Shown: positions 1-9,648 of the stretch, piece by piece
Numbering within the stretch: position 1 is the stretch's first letter
Layout of the letters: the number at the start of each line of letters is the position of its first letter
From: Candidatus Zixiibacteriota bacterium
GTDB taxonomy: Bacteria > Zixibacteria > MSB-5A5 > WJJR01 > JAJRUJ01
Direction: 5' to 3'
Assembly (NCBI GenBank): GCA_020051695.1
Contig: JAGVQM010000041.1
Span: forward strand, 62,001-126,000
DNA: 64,000 nt
The notes under the pieces: model-generated
Told to the model about the DNA's origin: nothing
What the model saw: only the letters and a program-made list of their open reading frames with translations
The model's database searches: none
Made by a program: the position numbers and the translations under genes

Positions 1-1
1 T

Positions 2-373
2 GCCGATGACCTGGTCAATCACGGTTTCGCGGCTATCGACATCGATGTCCGCCGCAACGCTTACGGCCGCCAGGTGCATTCGCATACGGGGGAGGGCATG
101 GTGGATCTGGGGGCCGGCCCGCGGCTGTTCCCCATGGTGTTTATCCGCGCCCCACGGATCGAACGGGTCGGCGAGGGTGTGCGTGTACTGGGACACCGCA
201 ATGGGGAGCCGACGATGGTGGCCAACGACCATGTTCTGGCCCTGAGTTTTCATCCTGAATTGTCCGGTTCTGATGAGGTCCACCGTTTTTTTGTCGAGAC
301 GTTTGTGGAAAGCCGGCGGCAACATCATCAACCGGACATTGCCCTGACCACGCACACAACAGGCGGCAACTGA
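2..373 (+). CDS. pdxT: PdxT, glutaminase subunit of PLP synthase (5' truncated by window edge)
   Basis: This is the C-terminal 123 codons of the class I glutamine amidotransferase that feeds ammonia to PdxS for pyridoxal 5'-phosphate synthesis. The frame is open from base 2 and contains RRNAYGRQ, the FIRAPRI strand and SFHPEL. The His and Glu of SFHPEL are the expected second and third members of the Cys-His-Glu triad; the nucleophile Cys lies off the window. After the normal family end (HRFFVETFV) there are about 20 extra polar, His-rich residues of no known role. The TGA overlaps the lipA ATG by one base (TGATG), suggesting translational coupling. Identification rests on motifs over a fragment but the match is good. 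Confidence 0.9.
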   Translation, partial: ADDLVNHGFAAIDIDVRRNAYGRQVHSHTGEGMVDLGAGPRLFPMVFIRAPRIERVGEGVRVLGHRNGEPTMVANDHVLALSFHPELSGSDEVHRFFVETFVESRRQHHQPDIALTTHTTGGN

Positions 374-1317
374 TGGCGCATCTCCCACGACCTGACCGTT
401 GCCGTCCCACGGCCGCACATCCGGCCGGGCGCAAACCCGTCTGGTTGAAATCCAGGGCCACATTCGGGCCGGAATATGTGAAAGTCAAAAAAACGCTTGC
501 CGCCTGCGGTTTGCATTCGGTGTGCGAGGAGGCCAACTGCCCGAACATGCGGGAGTGTTTTTCGGCCGGGACTGCAACGTTCATCATCCTTGGCAATATT
601 TGCACGCGCGGTTGCCGTTTTTGTGATGTCGCCGGGGGGATACCTTCCGGGCTGGACCGTGATGAACCCCGGCGGCTGGCCGAGAGTGTCGCGCAATTAA
701 AATTAAAGCAGGTCGTGGTGACTTCGGTGACCCGTGATGATTTGCCCGATGGCGGCGCGTCGATTTTTGTCGAGGTCATCAACCAGTTGCGGGTGCGTGA
801 TCCACAGGTGAAAATCGAGGTACTCATCCCTGATTTCGCCGGGAACAACACGGCATTACAGGCAGTTTTGGCCGCCGAGCCGGATGTACTCAATCATAAT
901 ATCGAGACCGTACCTCGCCTGTATCGCCGGGTGCGGCCCAAAGCCGATTATGCCCGTTCGCTCGATATCCTGCGCGCTGCAGCGGACCATCCCGGCACGT
1001 TTCGGGTTAAATCGGGGATCATGGTCGGGCTGGGGGAGAGCTGGGACGAAGTGCTCGAAACAATGCGGGATATCCAGGCCGCCGGGTGCAATATCCTGAC
1101 AATTGGGCAATATCTCGCGCCGTCGGAGCGCCATCTCCCGGTCGAACGCTATTATCCCCCCGAGGAATTTATCGAACTGGCGCGGTTGGGTAAAAAAATG
1201 GGTTATGCCCATGTTGAGGCCGGGCCGCTGGTGCGCAGCTCGTATAAGGCCTTCGAGCAGGCCGCGCATGCCGAAGCCGTCGACGAAAGGCAAATGCCAG
1301 GTGATCGTCACGTTTGA
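373..1317 (+). CDS. lipA: Lipoyl synthase LipA
   Basis: Radical SAM enzyme that inserts two sulfurs into protein-bound octanoyl groups to make lipoate. The 314-residue length is typical. The auxiliary 4Fe-4S ligands are C51, C56 and C62 (CEEANC then NMRECF), and the radical SAM CxxxCxxC is C77-C81-C84 (CTRGCRFC). The RSSYKA motif near the C-terminus carries the Ser that ligates the auxiliary cluster. The start overlaps the pdxT stop, and the 3' end overlaps ispG by 17 bp, so pdxT-lipA-ispG looks like one transcript. No lipB is seen nearby. Confidence 0.96.
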   Translation: MAHLPRPDRCRPTAAHPAGRKPVWLKSRATFGPEYVKVKKTLAACGLHSVCEEANCPNMRECFSAGTATFIILGNICTRGCRFCDVAGGIPSGLDRDEPRRLAESVAQLKLKQVVVTSVTRDDLPDGGASIFVEVINQLRVRDPQVKIEVLIPDFAGNNTALQAVLAAEPDVLNHNIETVPRLYRRVRPKADYARSLDILRAAADHPGTFRVKSGIMVGLGESWDEVLETMRDIQAAGCNILTIGQYLAPSERHLPVERYYPPEEFIELARLGKKMGYAHVEAGPLVRSSYKAFEQAAHAEAVDERQMPGDRHV

Positions 1318-2377
1318 TCGCAAACCGACGCGGGTCGTCAAGATCGGCGGCGTTAAAATCGGCGGTCAAAACCCGGTTGCCGTGCAGTCGATGTGTGATA
1401 CCGATACCCGCGATGTCACTGCCACCGTCAAACAGATTCATGCGCTCGAGGAAGCCGGCTGCGAAATCGTGCGCGTGGCCGTGCCGGACCAGCAGGCCGC
1501 CGCTGCTCTCCCGGAAATCAAAAAAGCCATCGCGCTGCCCCTGGTAGCTGATATTCATTTTGACTGGAAGCTTGCTGTCGCCTCGGCCAAAGCCGGGGTC
1601 GATAAGTTACGCATCAATCCCGGTAACATCGGGGGAAAAGAAAAAATAAAAGAAGTCGTTGCGGCCGCAAAAGATTGTGGTTTACCAATCCGGGTCGGAG
1701 TCAACCAGGGTTCAATCGAAAAAGACCTGCTTGATAAATACGGCGGCCCGAACCCACAGGCCCTCGTTGATTCCGCGCTGCGCAACGTCGAATATATTGC
1801 CGAGTTCGATTTCAACGACATCGTATTATCGCTGAAAGCATCGGACGCGTCGCAGACCATCGCCGCCTATCGGCTGGTTTCCCAAAAGTGTGATTTTCCG
1901 CTGCACCTTGGTGTCACCGAGGCCGGGCCGCAGTGGTCGGGGACGATCAAGACCGCCGTCGCCTTCGGCGCCCTGCTGGCCGAGGGAATCGGGGATACGA
2001 TCCGCGTCTCGCTGACCGCGCCGGTGGAGGAGGAAGTCAAAGCCGGGTGGGAGATCCTCAAGGCCCTCGGTTTACGGCAGCGCGGGCCGGTGTTGATTTC
2101 CTGTCCGACGTGCGGCCGGCTGGAGATCGACCTGATCGCTCTGGTCGGGGAAGTGCAGCAGATGCTGGAGAAGATCAAAGAACCGATCACCGTCGCGGTG
2201 ATGGGTTGTGTGGTCAACGGCCCCGGCGAGGTCCGCGACGCCGACATCGGCATCATCGGCGGCAAGGGTGTTTATCTGCTGACCCGCAAAGGCAAGATTG
2301 TATTCCGCACGAAAGAATTATCCGAAGCCCGCAGCGCACTGCTGGAACATCTGGATGAGATAACGAAAAAAGAATGA
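1301..2377 (+). CDS. ispG: IspG, (E)-4-hydroxy-3-methylbut-2-enyl-diphosphate synthase
   Basis: Iron-sulfur enzyme of the non-mevalonate isoprenoid pathway, converting MEcPP to HMBPP. The frame stays open upstream to 1103, but that stretch lies inside lipA and is not IspG-like. I place the start at GTG 1301, preceded by a GAAAGG ribosome site at 1285, giving about 358 residues, the usual short bacterial form. N-terminal TIM-barrel sequence (VKIGG, PVAVQSM) and the cluster-binding C-terminal part are present: CPTCGR provides two Cys, and GCVVNGPGE provides the third Cys plus the conserved Glu. The start inside lipA implies coupling with lipA. Confidence 0.95.
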   Translation: MIVTFDRKPTRVVKIGGVKIGGQNPVAVQSMCDTDTRDVTATVKQIHALEEAGCEIVRVAVPDQQAAAALPEIKKAIALPLVADIHFDWKLAVASAKAGVDKLRINPGNIGGKEKIKEVVAAAKDCGLPIRVGVNQGSIEKDLLDKYGGPNPQALVDSALRNVEYIAEFDFNDIVLSLKASDASQTIAAYRLVSQKCDFPLHLGVTEAGPQWSGTIKTAVAFGALLAEGIGDTIRVSLTAPVEEEVKAGWEILKALGLRQRGPVLISCPTCGRLEIDLIALVGEVQQMLEKIKEPITVAVMGCVVNGPGEVRDADIGIIGGKGVYLLTRKGKIVFRTKELSEARSALLEHLDEITKKE

Positions 2378-2408
2378 ACGCTTGATGTATTAATTGGAGA
2401 TGTTCATC

Positions 2409-3038
2409 GTGAACGTGAAATCTATTCTTGATCGGCCAGACTATGAAGAATATTTAGTTCGGATATATTTTGGGAGTTCATCTGCGGATTTAAGATCATG
2501 TATAAGCAGAGCGTATCGCGATTTTACCCGCACCCTGCATGGTCTGGGAAGATTGCCAATGCGGAGGGTTTTGCAGAATCATGCTGCCGATTATCTGTTC
2601 CGGCAGTTTTCGGACCTGCAGGACGGAGTGAAACCAAAAAATCAAGAAGATTACGATTACTGGCATCGAATGACTTGTGGTGAATTAATTTCCCTATACG
2701 AAAAGCATGGTTACGAGAGATTTTGTTTTGGTCAGGGACAGAAGTGGATAAACATGGCATTCAAGTATATCTATGTACTCGGTGAGGATAGGGTTTTCGG
2801 ATTTGGTGAGTTGTACGAATTTTGCCATGTGCCGATCGACAATATTTTGATTAAACAACTTGAAAAATATGGTTTCCCTCGACCCTCCAGGCCATGGAGC
2901 CGTCTCGGCGATTATGATGAGTATCTCTCCCTGCAATTGTGGATAAGAAAACGGTTTTCTCTGCTACCCCTTGATGTTGAATTTTTGCTTTGGATGGGCC
3001 GAGATCCCGCTATTGAGGGGGAAGATGCGGTTCGCTGA
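2409..3038 (+). CDS. Hypothetical protein, about 209 aa
   Basis: I do not recognise a named family. The frame is open from TTG 2394. The best ribosome site (GGAG, 2396-2399) is 9 nt ahead of GTG 2409, so I prefer that start (first residues V/M-NVKSILDRPDY). The protein is soluble, with no signal peptide or membrane segment, and rich in Tyr, Phe and Trp. A central stretch GQGQKWINMAFKY looks like a conserved family motif, and the C-terminus has PLDVEFLLWMG. Base composition is visibly more AT-rich than ispG or clpC, which may mean recent acquisition. It lies 31 bp after ispG and ahead of a hairpin repeat and the clpC terminator. Confidence 0.72.
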   Translation: MNVKSILDRPDYEEYLVRIYFGSSSADLRSCISRAYRDFTRTLHGLGRLPMRRVLQNHAADYLFRQFSDLQDGVKPKNQEDYDYWHRMTCGELISLYEKHGYERFCFGQGQKWINMAFKYIYVLGEDRVFGFGELYEFCHVPIDNILIKQLEKYGFPRPSRPWSRLGDYDEYLSLQLWIRKRFSLLPLDVEFLLWMGRDPAIEGEDAVR

Positions 3039-3136
3039 CAGTAGTCAGACTTCCAGAGGGAGTAAAATCCGCTGGAACGTACACGTTGGGTGAGGCGTTA
3101 ATGTGGATTACCGTCCCCCGATGGGCACCATTAACC

Positions 3137-3159
3137 GTGGCACGGGCATCCTGCCCATG
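3137..3159. repeat. Short hairpin repeat R1, copy 1
   Basis: The segment contains GGGCA-tcc-TGCCC and matches 49269-49291 at 22 of 23 positions. Just downstream (about 3162-3189) a second palindrome with GGCC arms around GGGAC is visible. Both lie in the 213-bp gap between the hypothetical gene and clpC and look like dispersed REP-type palindromes. Confidence 0.5.
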
Positions 3160-3194
3160 CATGAGTATGGCCGGGACGGCCATGCTCATACTGT

Positions 3195-3227
3195 AAAAAA
3201 AACCGGCGGGGGAGAACCCCGCCGGTT
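3195..3227 (-). terminator. Intrinsic terminator of the clpC operon
   Basis: On the minus strand an 11-bp perfect stem (AACCGGCGGGG against its complement, 5-nt loop) is followed by eight U. It sits 24 bp after the clpC stop and is the clearest rho-independent terminator in the window. Confidence 0.9.
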
Positions 3228-3251
3228 GTTGATTACAATTTCAATCTGCGC

Positions 3252-5738
3252 TTAAACGTTTTCCGGCTGAATCTTCGGCTCAGGTTCGCCCACCGGTTTG
3301 GCGTCGGGTTGTTTTACCCTGATGTCGAATGATAATTCTTCAACGCCCTCTTTGTGGTCGATCGCCACATTGCAATCACCGGCAAACTGTCCGCGCAAAA
3401 TCTCCTCGGCCAGCGGGTCTTCAAGATATTTCTGGATCGCGCGCCGCAACGGCCGCGCGCCCAGCGTGGGTTCATACCCCTTGTTGGCCAGGAATTTCCG
3501 CGCTTCTTCGGTAAGGGTAAACGAAATGCCCCGTTCGGCCAGCCGCCGCGCCACATCTCCCAGCAGCAAATTGACGATCTTCAGGATATCCTCAAGGTTC
3601 AGCTTGTGGAAAATGATCGTCTCATCGATGCGGTTGAGCAGTTCGGGGTTGAACAGTTTCTTCACCTCGGTGAGCACTTTCTTTTTCATGTTGTCGTATG
3701 ATCCGTCGACTTCCTCCTGGGCGAAGCCGACGGTCTTCCCGTCACGGATCTCCCGCGTGCCGATGTTGGAAGTCATGATCACCACGGTGTTCTTGAAGTC
3801 GACCTTGCGCCCGAAACTGTCGGTCAGCGTGCCGTCATCCAAAAGCTGCAACAGGATGTTGTATACTTCCGGGTGTGCTTTCTCGATTTCATCAAGCAGG
3901 ACCACCGAGTACGGTTTGCGGCGCACTTTTTCGGTTAACTGGCCGCCTTCCTCGTACCCGACATATCCCGGCGGGGCACCGATCAGGCGCGAGACCGCAA
4001 ACTTCTCCAGATATTCCGACATGTCGATGCGGATCAGCGCATCAGCGTCCTCGAACAAAAACTGCGCCAGGACACGTGCCAGCTCGGTTTTGCCCACACC
4101 GGTGGGACCGAGGAACACAAACGAGCCGATCGGCCGGCGCGGGTCGCCCAAACCGGCGCGCGAACGCCGGATCGCGCGGGTCAGCGCGGTGATCGCCTCC
4201 TGTTGCCCGATAATCTGGCGGTTGAGTTCCTCTTCCATCCGGATGAGTTTTTTGGATTCTTTTTCCTCCAGCCGGAACAGGGGGATCCCGGTAATCAGCG
4301 CGACAACCTGGGCCACGTCCTCGTCGGTGAGTGTGTAGCTTTTCTTGTCGCGGTCTTCCTCCCATTGCCGCTGCTGTTTTTCGAGGTCTTCGCGCAGGAA
4401 CTTCAACTGGTCGCGCAATTGTGCGGCTTTCTCAAATTCCTGGTTTTTGACCGCTTGTTCTTTGTCCTTGGCCACCCGCTCGATATCGTTTTCCCGCTGG
4501 GTGAACGAATCGGGCCGGGTGAAGGAGGTCAGGTGCGCGCGCGAGCCGGCTTCGTCGATAATATCGATCGCCTTGTCCGGCTGGTGCTTCCCGGTGATGT
4601 AACGGTTGGACAACTTCACCGCGGCATGGATCGCCTCATCGGAGATATTGATTTTGTGATGGTCTTCGTAACGAGTCTTCAATCCCTGCAGGATGTTGAC
4701 CGTATCCTGGAACGTGGGCGGATCGACCATCACTGTCTGGAACCGCCGCTCCAGCGCACCGTCTTTTTCGATGTATTTCCGGTATTCGTTCAGCGTGGTC
4801 GCGCCGATACACTGCAGCTCGCCGCGCGACAGCGAGGGTTTGAAAATATTGGAGGCATCTAGCGAACCCTCTGCGCCCCCGGCCCCGACGATCGTATGCA
4901 GCTCGTCGATGAAAATAATCACGTCTTTGGTATTGATGATTTCATTCAGGACCGCTTTCAGCCGTTCCTCGAACTGGCCGCGGTATTTCGTCCCGGCGAC
5001 CAGCGAGGCCATGTCCAGCGTGACCAGCCGCTTGTTTTCCAGCGTCTGGGGGATGCGCCCGGTGACAATGCGTTCGGCCAGCCCTTCGGCGATTGCGGTC
5101 TTGCCGACCCCCGGTTCGCCGATTAACACCGGGTTGTTTTTCTTGCGGCGGGACAAGATCTGGCTAACCCGCTCGATTTCCTTGTCGCGGCCGATAATCG
5201 GGTCCAGTTGTCCGCGGCGCGCCATTTCGGTGAGGTCACGGCCAAAATGGTCCAGCGCCGGAGTTTTTGATTTTTTGCGCTTGCGCCCGAACGATGAGGG
5301 CCGTCCGCCCTGGATATTTTTCAGTTCCTCGTAGGCCTCTTTATAGTCGATATCGTACATCGACAAGACCTGCGCGGCCACGCCTTCTTCGTCTTTCAAC
5401 AACGCCAGCAGAATATGTTCGGTGTCGATGTCTTTGGATTTCAGGGCGCGGGCTTCCTGGCCCGAGACTTCAAGCGTCTTTTTCGCCCGGGCGGTCAGGG
5501 GAAGCTGCCCCATGGTCATCGTGCCGCCGGATGGTTGAACGACTTCTTCAACCGACGTCTTCAATTCGTTGAGGTCCAAGCCGATATTTGTGATAACGTC
5601 GATCGCCTTGCCTTCACCCAACCGAATCAAGCCCAGTAACAGATGCTCGGTCCCTATGTAATCATGTCGTAGCCGGGCCGCCTCATCACGAGCGAATTCG
5701 ATGGCTTTGCGCGCTGCTTCGGTAAACATTTCATTCAT
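3252..5738 (-). CDS. clpC: ClpC, AAA+ unfoldase (ATP-dependent Clp protease ATP-binding subunit)
   Basis: Hexameric unfoldase expected to feed substrates to ClpP, including arginine-phosphorylated proteins marked by McsB. The 828 residues show the double Clp-N repeat (about 1-150), D1 with GEPGVGKT and FIDELH, a UVR-type coiled-coil middle domain (around 425-460, [15 protein letters not shown]), and D2 with GPTGVGKT and [10 protein letters not shown]. The UVR segment separates ClpC from ClpA and ClpB. It is the last gene of mcsA-mcsB-clpC, 111 bp after mcsB, and ends before a strong terminator. No ctsR is present and I saw no CIRCE-like element, so regulation must differ from Bacillus. Confidence 0.96.
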   Translation of the reverse strand: MNEMFTEAARKAIEFARDEAARLRHDYIGTEHLLLGLIRLGEGKAIDVITNIGLDLNELKTSVEEVVQPSGGTMTMGQLPLTARAKKTLEVSGQEARALKSKDIDTEHILLALLKDEEGVAAQVLSMYDIDYKEAYEELKNIQGGRPSSFGRKRKKSKTPALDHFGRDLTEMARRGQLDPIIGRDKEIERVSQILSRRKKNNPVLIGEPGVGKTAIAEGLAERIVTGRIPQTLENKRLVTLDMASLVAGTKYRGQFEERLKAVLNEIINTKDVIIFIDELHTIVGAGGAEGSLDASNIFKPSLSRGELQCIGATTLNEYRKYIEKDGALERRFQTVMVDPPTFQDTVNILQGLKTRYEDHHKINISDEAIHAAVKLSNRYITGKHQPDKAIDIIDEAGSRAHLTSFTRPDSFTQRENDIERVAKDKEQAVKNQEFEKAAQLRDQLKFLREDLEKQQRQWEEDRDKKSYTLTDEDVAQVVALITGIPLFRLEEKESKKLIRMEEELNRQIIGQQEAITALTRAIRRSRAGLGDPRRPIGSFVFLGPTGVGKTELARVLAQFLFEDADALIRIDMSEYLEKFAVSRLIGAPPGYVGYEEGGQLTEKVRRKPYSVVLLDEIEKAHPEVYNILLQLLDDGTLTDSFGRKVDFKNTVVIMTSNIGTREIRDGKTVGFAQEEVDGSYDNMKKKVLTEVKKLFNPELLNRIDETIIFHKLNLEDILKIVNLLLGDVARRLAERGISFTLTEEARKFLANKGYEPTLGARPLRRAIQKYLEDPLAEEILRGQFAGDCNVAIDHKEGVEELSFDIRVKQPDAKPVGEPEPKIQPENV

Positions 5739-5849
5739 GCGTGTGACTCCCGAGCGTCATTGTGCGCGGCCGTCCCGACCGCACTTTTTCCCTGCCTGCC
5801 AACTCCCATATATTATATCGGTAGTCCCGCCAGGAACGTTTGCATCCTT

Positions 5850-6971
5850 TTAGTCATCTTCTTTTATTGCGGTGTCCGGTTTGTTGTCGGGGGCATCCTG
5901 ATAGTCCATGGTTTTGACGATAGGCCACAGCCGTTCACGGATCAACGCCGCGCGCGCGACATCACGATCGTCCGCGGACATCCGGCGGCCCATCATCCTT
6001 TGCAGGTGCGCGCGGCGCGTACACAACAGCAGGTCGTTCAACAACGCATAATCAACGCCCTTGATGATCCTGGTGGAAACGCCCAGCCGCACTGCCGACA
6101 ACAGGTTCATCACCTCATCGGAGGTCAGCACCCGGGCCAGCCCCAGGATCCCCAGTGCGCGCCAGATCTTGTCCTTGATCTGGTCGGGGGCGTCGGCAAA
6201 CAACCGTTTGCGCGCATCCTGTTCGTAGGCGATCAACTGCCGCGTCACTTTTTCCAGCGATTCGATCAGGTCTTCTTCCGAGCGCCCCAGCGTGGTCTGG
6301 TTGGAAATCTGAAACAGATTTCCGATGACGTCCGAACCCTCGCCGTAGAAACCGCGCACGGTCAACCCGATTTTGTTGACCTGGGACAGCATCGTGTCCA
6401 TGTCCCGCGTCAACACCAGCCCCGGCAGGTGAATGAGCACCGAGGCCCGCATGCCGGTGCCGACATTTGTCGGGCAGGAAGTGAGATACCCCAGCCGAGG
6501 GTCGGTGTCGTACTCCAGGACGGCGCCGAGTTGTTCGTCCAGATCCGAGACCATGGTCATCGCCTGACGGATATTCATCCCGGAGCTGACTGCCTGCAGG
6601 CGCAGATGGTCTTCTTCGTTGATCATCAGACTGGTCGTCTCATCCTCGGTGATAAACAATCCGGCCGACCGGTCCTCGCGCAGGAACTCCTTGCTGATCA
6701 GGTGGCGTTCGATCAGGATATCGCGCGTAAATTCATCGATGCTCGCGCTTTCGACAAAAAACCCGGACTTGGCAACCCCGGTCTTGTCAATGGCCGTGCT
6801 GACCAAATCCACGACCCGCTTGTGTTGGCTTTCATTGGCCCGTTGCGGGTACAGGTGCTCGGCGATATTTCGCGCCAGACGGACGCGGCTGGACAAGACA
6901 ATGTCGCCCCGCTCGCCCTGACCGGAAAGCCATGCCGCCGGCTGGTTTCCCAGATCTTCCAGAGATTTCAT
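5850..6971 (-). CDS. mcsB: McsB, protein arginine kinase
   Basis: Phosphagen-kinase-fold enzyme that phosphorylates arginine on proteins, a degradation tag read by ClpC. The 373-residue length fits McsB. Visible signatures are the N-terminal VLSSRVRLARN nucleotide/substrate region and CPTNVGTGMRASV, which contains the active-site Cys of the guanidino kinase family. Translation overlaps mcsA by 4 bp (ATGA), the arrangement expected for an activator-kinase pair. The C-terminal tail is acidic (AIKEDD). Confidence 0.95.
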   Translation of the reverse strand: MKSLEDLGNQPAAWLSGQGERGDIVLSSRVRLARNIAEHLYPQRANESQHKRVVDLVSTAIDKTGVAKSGFFVESASIDEFTRDILIERHLISKEFLREDRSAGLFITEDETTSLMINEEDHLRLQAVSSGMNIRQAMTMVSDLDEQLGAVLEYDTDPRLGYLTSCPTNVGTGMRASVLIHLPGLVLTRDMDTMLSQVNKIGLTVRGFYGEGSDVIGNLFQISNQTTLGRSEEDLIESLEKVTRQLIAYEQDARKRLFADAPDQIKDKIWRALGILGLARVLTSDEVMNLLSAVRLGVSTRIIKGVDYALLNDLLLCTRRAHLQRMMGRRMSADDRDVARAALIRERLWPIVKTMDYQDAPDNKPDTAIKEDD

Positions 6972-7498
6972 CGATTCGAGCCCGCCGAGCCGCTGATCCG
7001 CGACGTGATTCCCAGTTTCCGGAGACGATCACGCAGCAATGCGGCTTGTTCAAAGTTTTCTTCCATGATCGCTTTCCGCAGGTCTTCTTTAAGTTGAATT
7101 TCCTCGGAAAGCGGAGTTTTCTGGCTGCCACGGGAACGCGGTGTGCGGCCGCGATGAATCGTCGAGCCGTGGATGCGCCGAAACAGGTCTTCCAGCGGTT
7201 TTTCGAAGGCGCGATAACACCGCCCGCAGCCGAACCGGCCGATTCTGGAGAATTCGACGAATTTCATCCCACAGCCGGGGCATTCCAAATCCGCAATCTG
7301 CCCGTTCACTTCGCTCGTGCCGTCTTTTACCATCCCGGCCAGGAATTCGGCCAGCGGGAACGGTACATCATCCAGCGGATTACCGAAACCCTTCTTGCGC
7401 GCACATTCCTTGCACAGATTCAATTGGACTTTTTTCCCCTCCTGAATCTGCGTCAAATGGACGGAGGCCTCATTTTTATCACAATTTTCGCATTTCAT
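6968..7498 (-). CDS. mcsA: McsA, zinc-finger activator of McsB
   Basis: Small adaptor that activates the McsB arginine kinase. The 176 residues hold two four-Cys zinc modules: C3/C6 with C29/C32 (MKCENC, LCKEC), and a second with CPGC and CGRC. A C-terminal UVR motif follows (LRKAIMEENFEQAALLRDRL), matching that in ClpC. It is the first gene of the mcsAB-clpC set, separated by 158 bp from lolD on the same strand, so it may have its own promoter in that gap. I could not define convincing -35/-10 boxes there; only a TATAAC hexamer near 7605-7610 is visible. Confidence 0.94.
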   Translation of the reverse strand: MKCENCDKNEASVHLTQIQEGKKVQLNLCKECARKKGFGNPLDDVPFPLAEFLAGMVKDGTSEVNGQIADLECPGCGMKFVEFSRIGRFGCGRCYRAFEKPLEDLFRRIHGSTIHRGRTPRSRGSQKTPLSEEIQLKEDLRKAIMEENFEQAALLRDRLRKLGITSRISGSAGSNR

Positions 7499-7656
7499 CG
7501 TCGCTACCCTTCTCCGCCACCAGGGTCAACCTGCCGAACGCGGGCATTTTTTTGCTGAAGTGATACGCGGAGCCCTCCCTCGGCACAGGTCCGTCTCCAT
7601 ACGTGTTATATCGGTCATCATTGGCAGGTACCTACACCCCCTGACTAAAACCCCGG

Positions 7657-8400
7657 TTACCCCGTCCCCCCGGGGGACATAGGGCCGTCGGTTTCGGGCT
7701 GTAATCTGCCCTCAAACACACGAAATACCCGATCTGAGCGGCGGGCCAGGTCCGGGTTGTGCGTGGCGATCAGGAAGGCCCGCTGTGCCCCTTCTTTCAG
7801 GTTATACAATAATTCATGCAATAACGTAGCGGTGCTTTCGTCTAAATTGCCACTTGGTTCATCGGCAATGACCAGCGCCGGCGAGCCGACCAGCGCACGG
7901 GCCACGGCAACCCGCTGCTGTTCGCCGCCCGACAATTTCCCCGGCCGGTGTTCGGCCCGGTCAGTCAGGCCGACCTGGCCTAATATATCCCGGGCTTTCG
8001 CCAAGGCCGTTCGCGGATTGGCGCGACCCACCAGCAGGGGCATGGCCACATTTTCCAGTGCGGTAAACTCCGGCAATAAATGATGAAATTGGAAGACGAA
8101 ACCCAGACTCCTGTTGCGCAAACGAGCCCGCTCGAACTCGCTGAGCGCATAGGGGTCTCGTCCGCCGATCAGTACCTGTCCGCTTGACGGCGGGTCGAGT
8201 GCGCCGATAATATGCAACAGCGTACTTTTGCCCACCCCGCTGGGACCGATCAGTGAAACCATTTCACCCGCGCCGACCGTCAAATCAATTCCCCTGAGGA
8301 CTTTTAATGTTCCTCCGGGCGAGGCGAACTCGCGGGTCAGGCCGGTGACCCGGCACATCTCCGGGTGCGCTGCAGTGTTGTTTGTCTCCATCTCCATCAT
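7657..8400 (-). CDS. lolD: LolD-type ABC transporter ATP-binding protein
   Basis: ATPase of the lipoprotein-releasing LolCDE-type exporter, at the cytoplasmic face of the inner membrane. Walker A GPSGVGKST, ABC signature LSGGEQQRVAVARAL, Walker B LVIADEPSGNLD and the switch His (ATHNPD) are all present. The reading frame continues upstream to 8547, but that part overlaps lolC and is Cys/Trp-rich nonsense. I start at ATG 8400, 22 bp after the lolC stop, giving 247 residues (family about 230). MacB-family ATPases are similar; the single permease partner next door supports the Lol assignment. Confidence 0.92.
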   Translation of the reverse strand: MMEMETNNTAAHPEMCRVTGLTREFASPGGTLKVLRGIDLTVGAGEMVSLIGPSGVGKSTLLHIIGALDPPSSGQVLIGGRDPYALSEFERARLRNRSLGFVFQFHHLLPEFTALENVAMPLLVGRANPRTALAKARDILGQVGLTDRAEHRPGKLSGGEQQRVAVARALVGSPALVIADEPSGNLDESTATLLHELLYNLKEGAQRAFLIATHNPDLARRSDRVFRVFEGRLQPETDGPMSPGGTG

Positions 8401-8422
8401 TGATAAACCCGCATCAACCGAA

Positions 8423-9643
8423 TTATTCCAGCCGAAACACTTCCACGGGATACAGCCGTGACGCCCGCCGGGCCGGATAAATCGTCGCCAAAAACGACAC
8501 CACCAGCGACACCGCGCACACCAGCAGCACGTCCTCCGGGCGGACATCCACCGGCAGCGAGTTGATGAAATAAATCTCCGGCGGCAGCGGGATAAAATTG
8601 AACGTATCCTGCAGCCAGCAGAGCAGCAAGCCGACCGCCGAACCGGTCAGCGTGCCCAGGGCGCCGATGATCATGCCTTTGATCATAAAAATCCGCGTAA
8701 TCCCGTTCGTCGGGGCGCCCATCGCTTTGAGGATGGCGATGTCCTTGCGCTTGTCGATGACGATCATAATCAGCATCGAAACGATATTAAATGCCGCCAC
8801 CGCCACGATCAGGCACAACGCCAGGAACAATGCATATTTCTCCAGTTGCATCCAGGAAAACAAATTCTTATGCATCCGTTTCCAGTCGGTGGCGAAATAG
8901 GGCGGCCCGAGCGCCTCATCCAATTGAGTGGCGACCTCGTCGGCCTTCTCCCAGTCGTCAGTCATCACCTGGATTCCGGTCACCCGGCCGCGCAGAAAGA
9001 ACAAATCCTGCGCATCCGCCAGCGCGATGTACGTCAGGTTGGCGTCATATTCATACATCCCGGTCTCGAAAATGCCGCCGACCACGAATTTCATGACTTT
9101 GGGAGAGGAGGTCAGTTCCTGGCCTCGCAGCGAGACCAGCACGACTTCGTCGCCCAGATCGACATCCAGCCGTTCGGCCAGCGTCATCCCCAGCATCATC
9201 CGCCGGACGCCCATGCTGTCGCGTTCCAGATCAAAGGTCCCGTGAATGACCGATGCGGCCGCCTGAGTGACCAGCTTTTCTTTGTCGGGCACAATCCCTC
9301 GGACGACCACGCCGTCGTTTTCCACCGCCGAGGAAATCGCTGCCTTGAAATAGATGAACGGCGCGGCCGCCAGCACATGCGGCTGTTCGAGGATCGTGGA
9401 CTCCACGGTCTCATATTCCTCGATGCCGTCACCGAAGACGTCGAAGACCGACACATGGGCGGTAGTATTGATAATGCGGATTTTGACCGTGTTTTCGAAC
9501 CCGTTCATCATGGCCAGGGCAAACGTGAGTGCGGCCACGCCGACGGTAGTACCTAATACAGCGATTAATGAAATAAGCGAGATGAAACCTTCTTTTTGCC
9601 GCGCGCGCAGGTACCGCCGGGCAATGAACAGCGGATAAGCCAT
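8423..9643 (-). CDS. lolC: LolC/LolE-type lipoprotein-releasing permease
   Basis: Inner-membrane permease extracting lipoproteins for transfer to the outer membrane. The 406 residues follow the family plan: one N-terminal transmembrane helix (about 20-45), a large periplasmic domain, then three C-terminal helices (about 270-300, 320-345, 370-395). The FtsX-like loop ILKAMGAP is visible after the second helix. The 5-bp gap from lysS and 22-bp gap to lolD indicate co-transcription. One permease gene suggests a homodimeric LolF/LolCE-like exporter. Several lipobox proteins in this window are plausible cargo. Confidence 0.93.
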   Translation of the reverse strand: MAYPLFIARRYLRARQKEGFISLISLIAVLGTTVGVAALTFALAMMNGFENTVKIRIINTTAHVSVFDVFGDGIEEYETVESTILEQPHVLAAAPFIYFKAAISSAVENDGVVVRGIVPDKEKLVTQAAASVIHGTFDLERDSMGVRRMMLGMTLAERLDVDLGDEVVLVSLRGQELTSSPKVMKFVVGGIFETGMYEYDANLTYIALADAQDLFFLRGRVTGIQVMTDDWEKADEVATQLDEALGPPYFATDWKRMHKNLFSWMQLEKYALFLALCLIVAVAAFNIVSMLIMIVIDKRKDIAILKAMGAPTNGITRIFMIKGMIIGALGTLTGSAVGLLLCWLQDTFNFIPLPPEIYFINSLPVDVRPEDVLLVCAVSLVVSFLATIYPARRASRLYPVEVFRLE

Positions 9644-9648
9644 GCCGG

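Noticed and set aside
1103-1300. N-terminal extension of ispG
   Set aside because: The extension lies inside lipA and does not resemble IspG; GTG 1301 has a ribosome site and gives the usual length.
5760-7097. 445-codon plus-strand frame over mcsB
   Set aside because: Antisense to mcsB and mcsA, whose motifs, ATGA overlap and operon context are unambiguous.
8401-8547. N-terminal extension of lolD
   Set aside because: It would overlap the lolC C-terminus and is Cys/Trp/Arg-rich; the ABC domain starts after ATG 8400.
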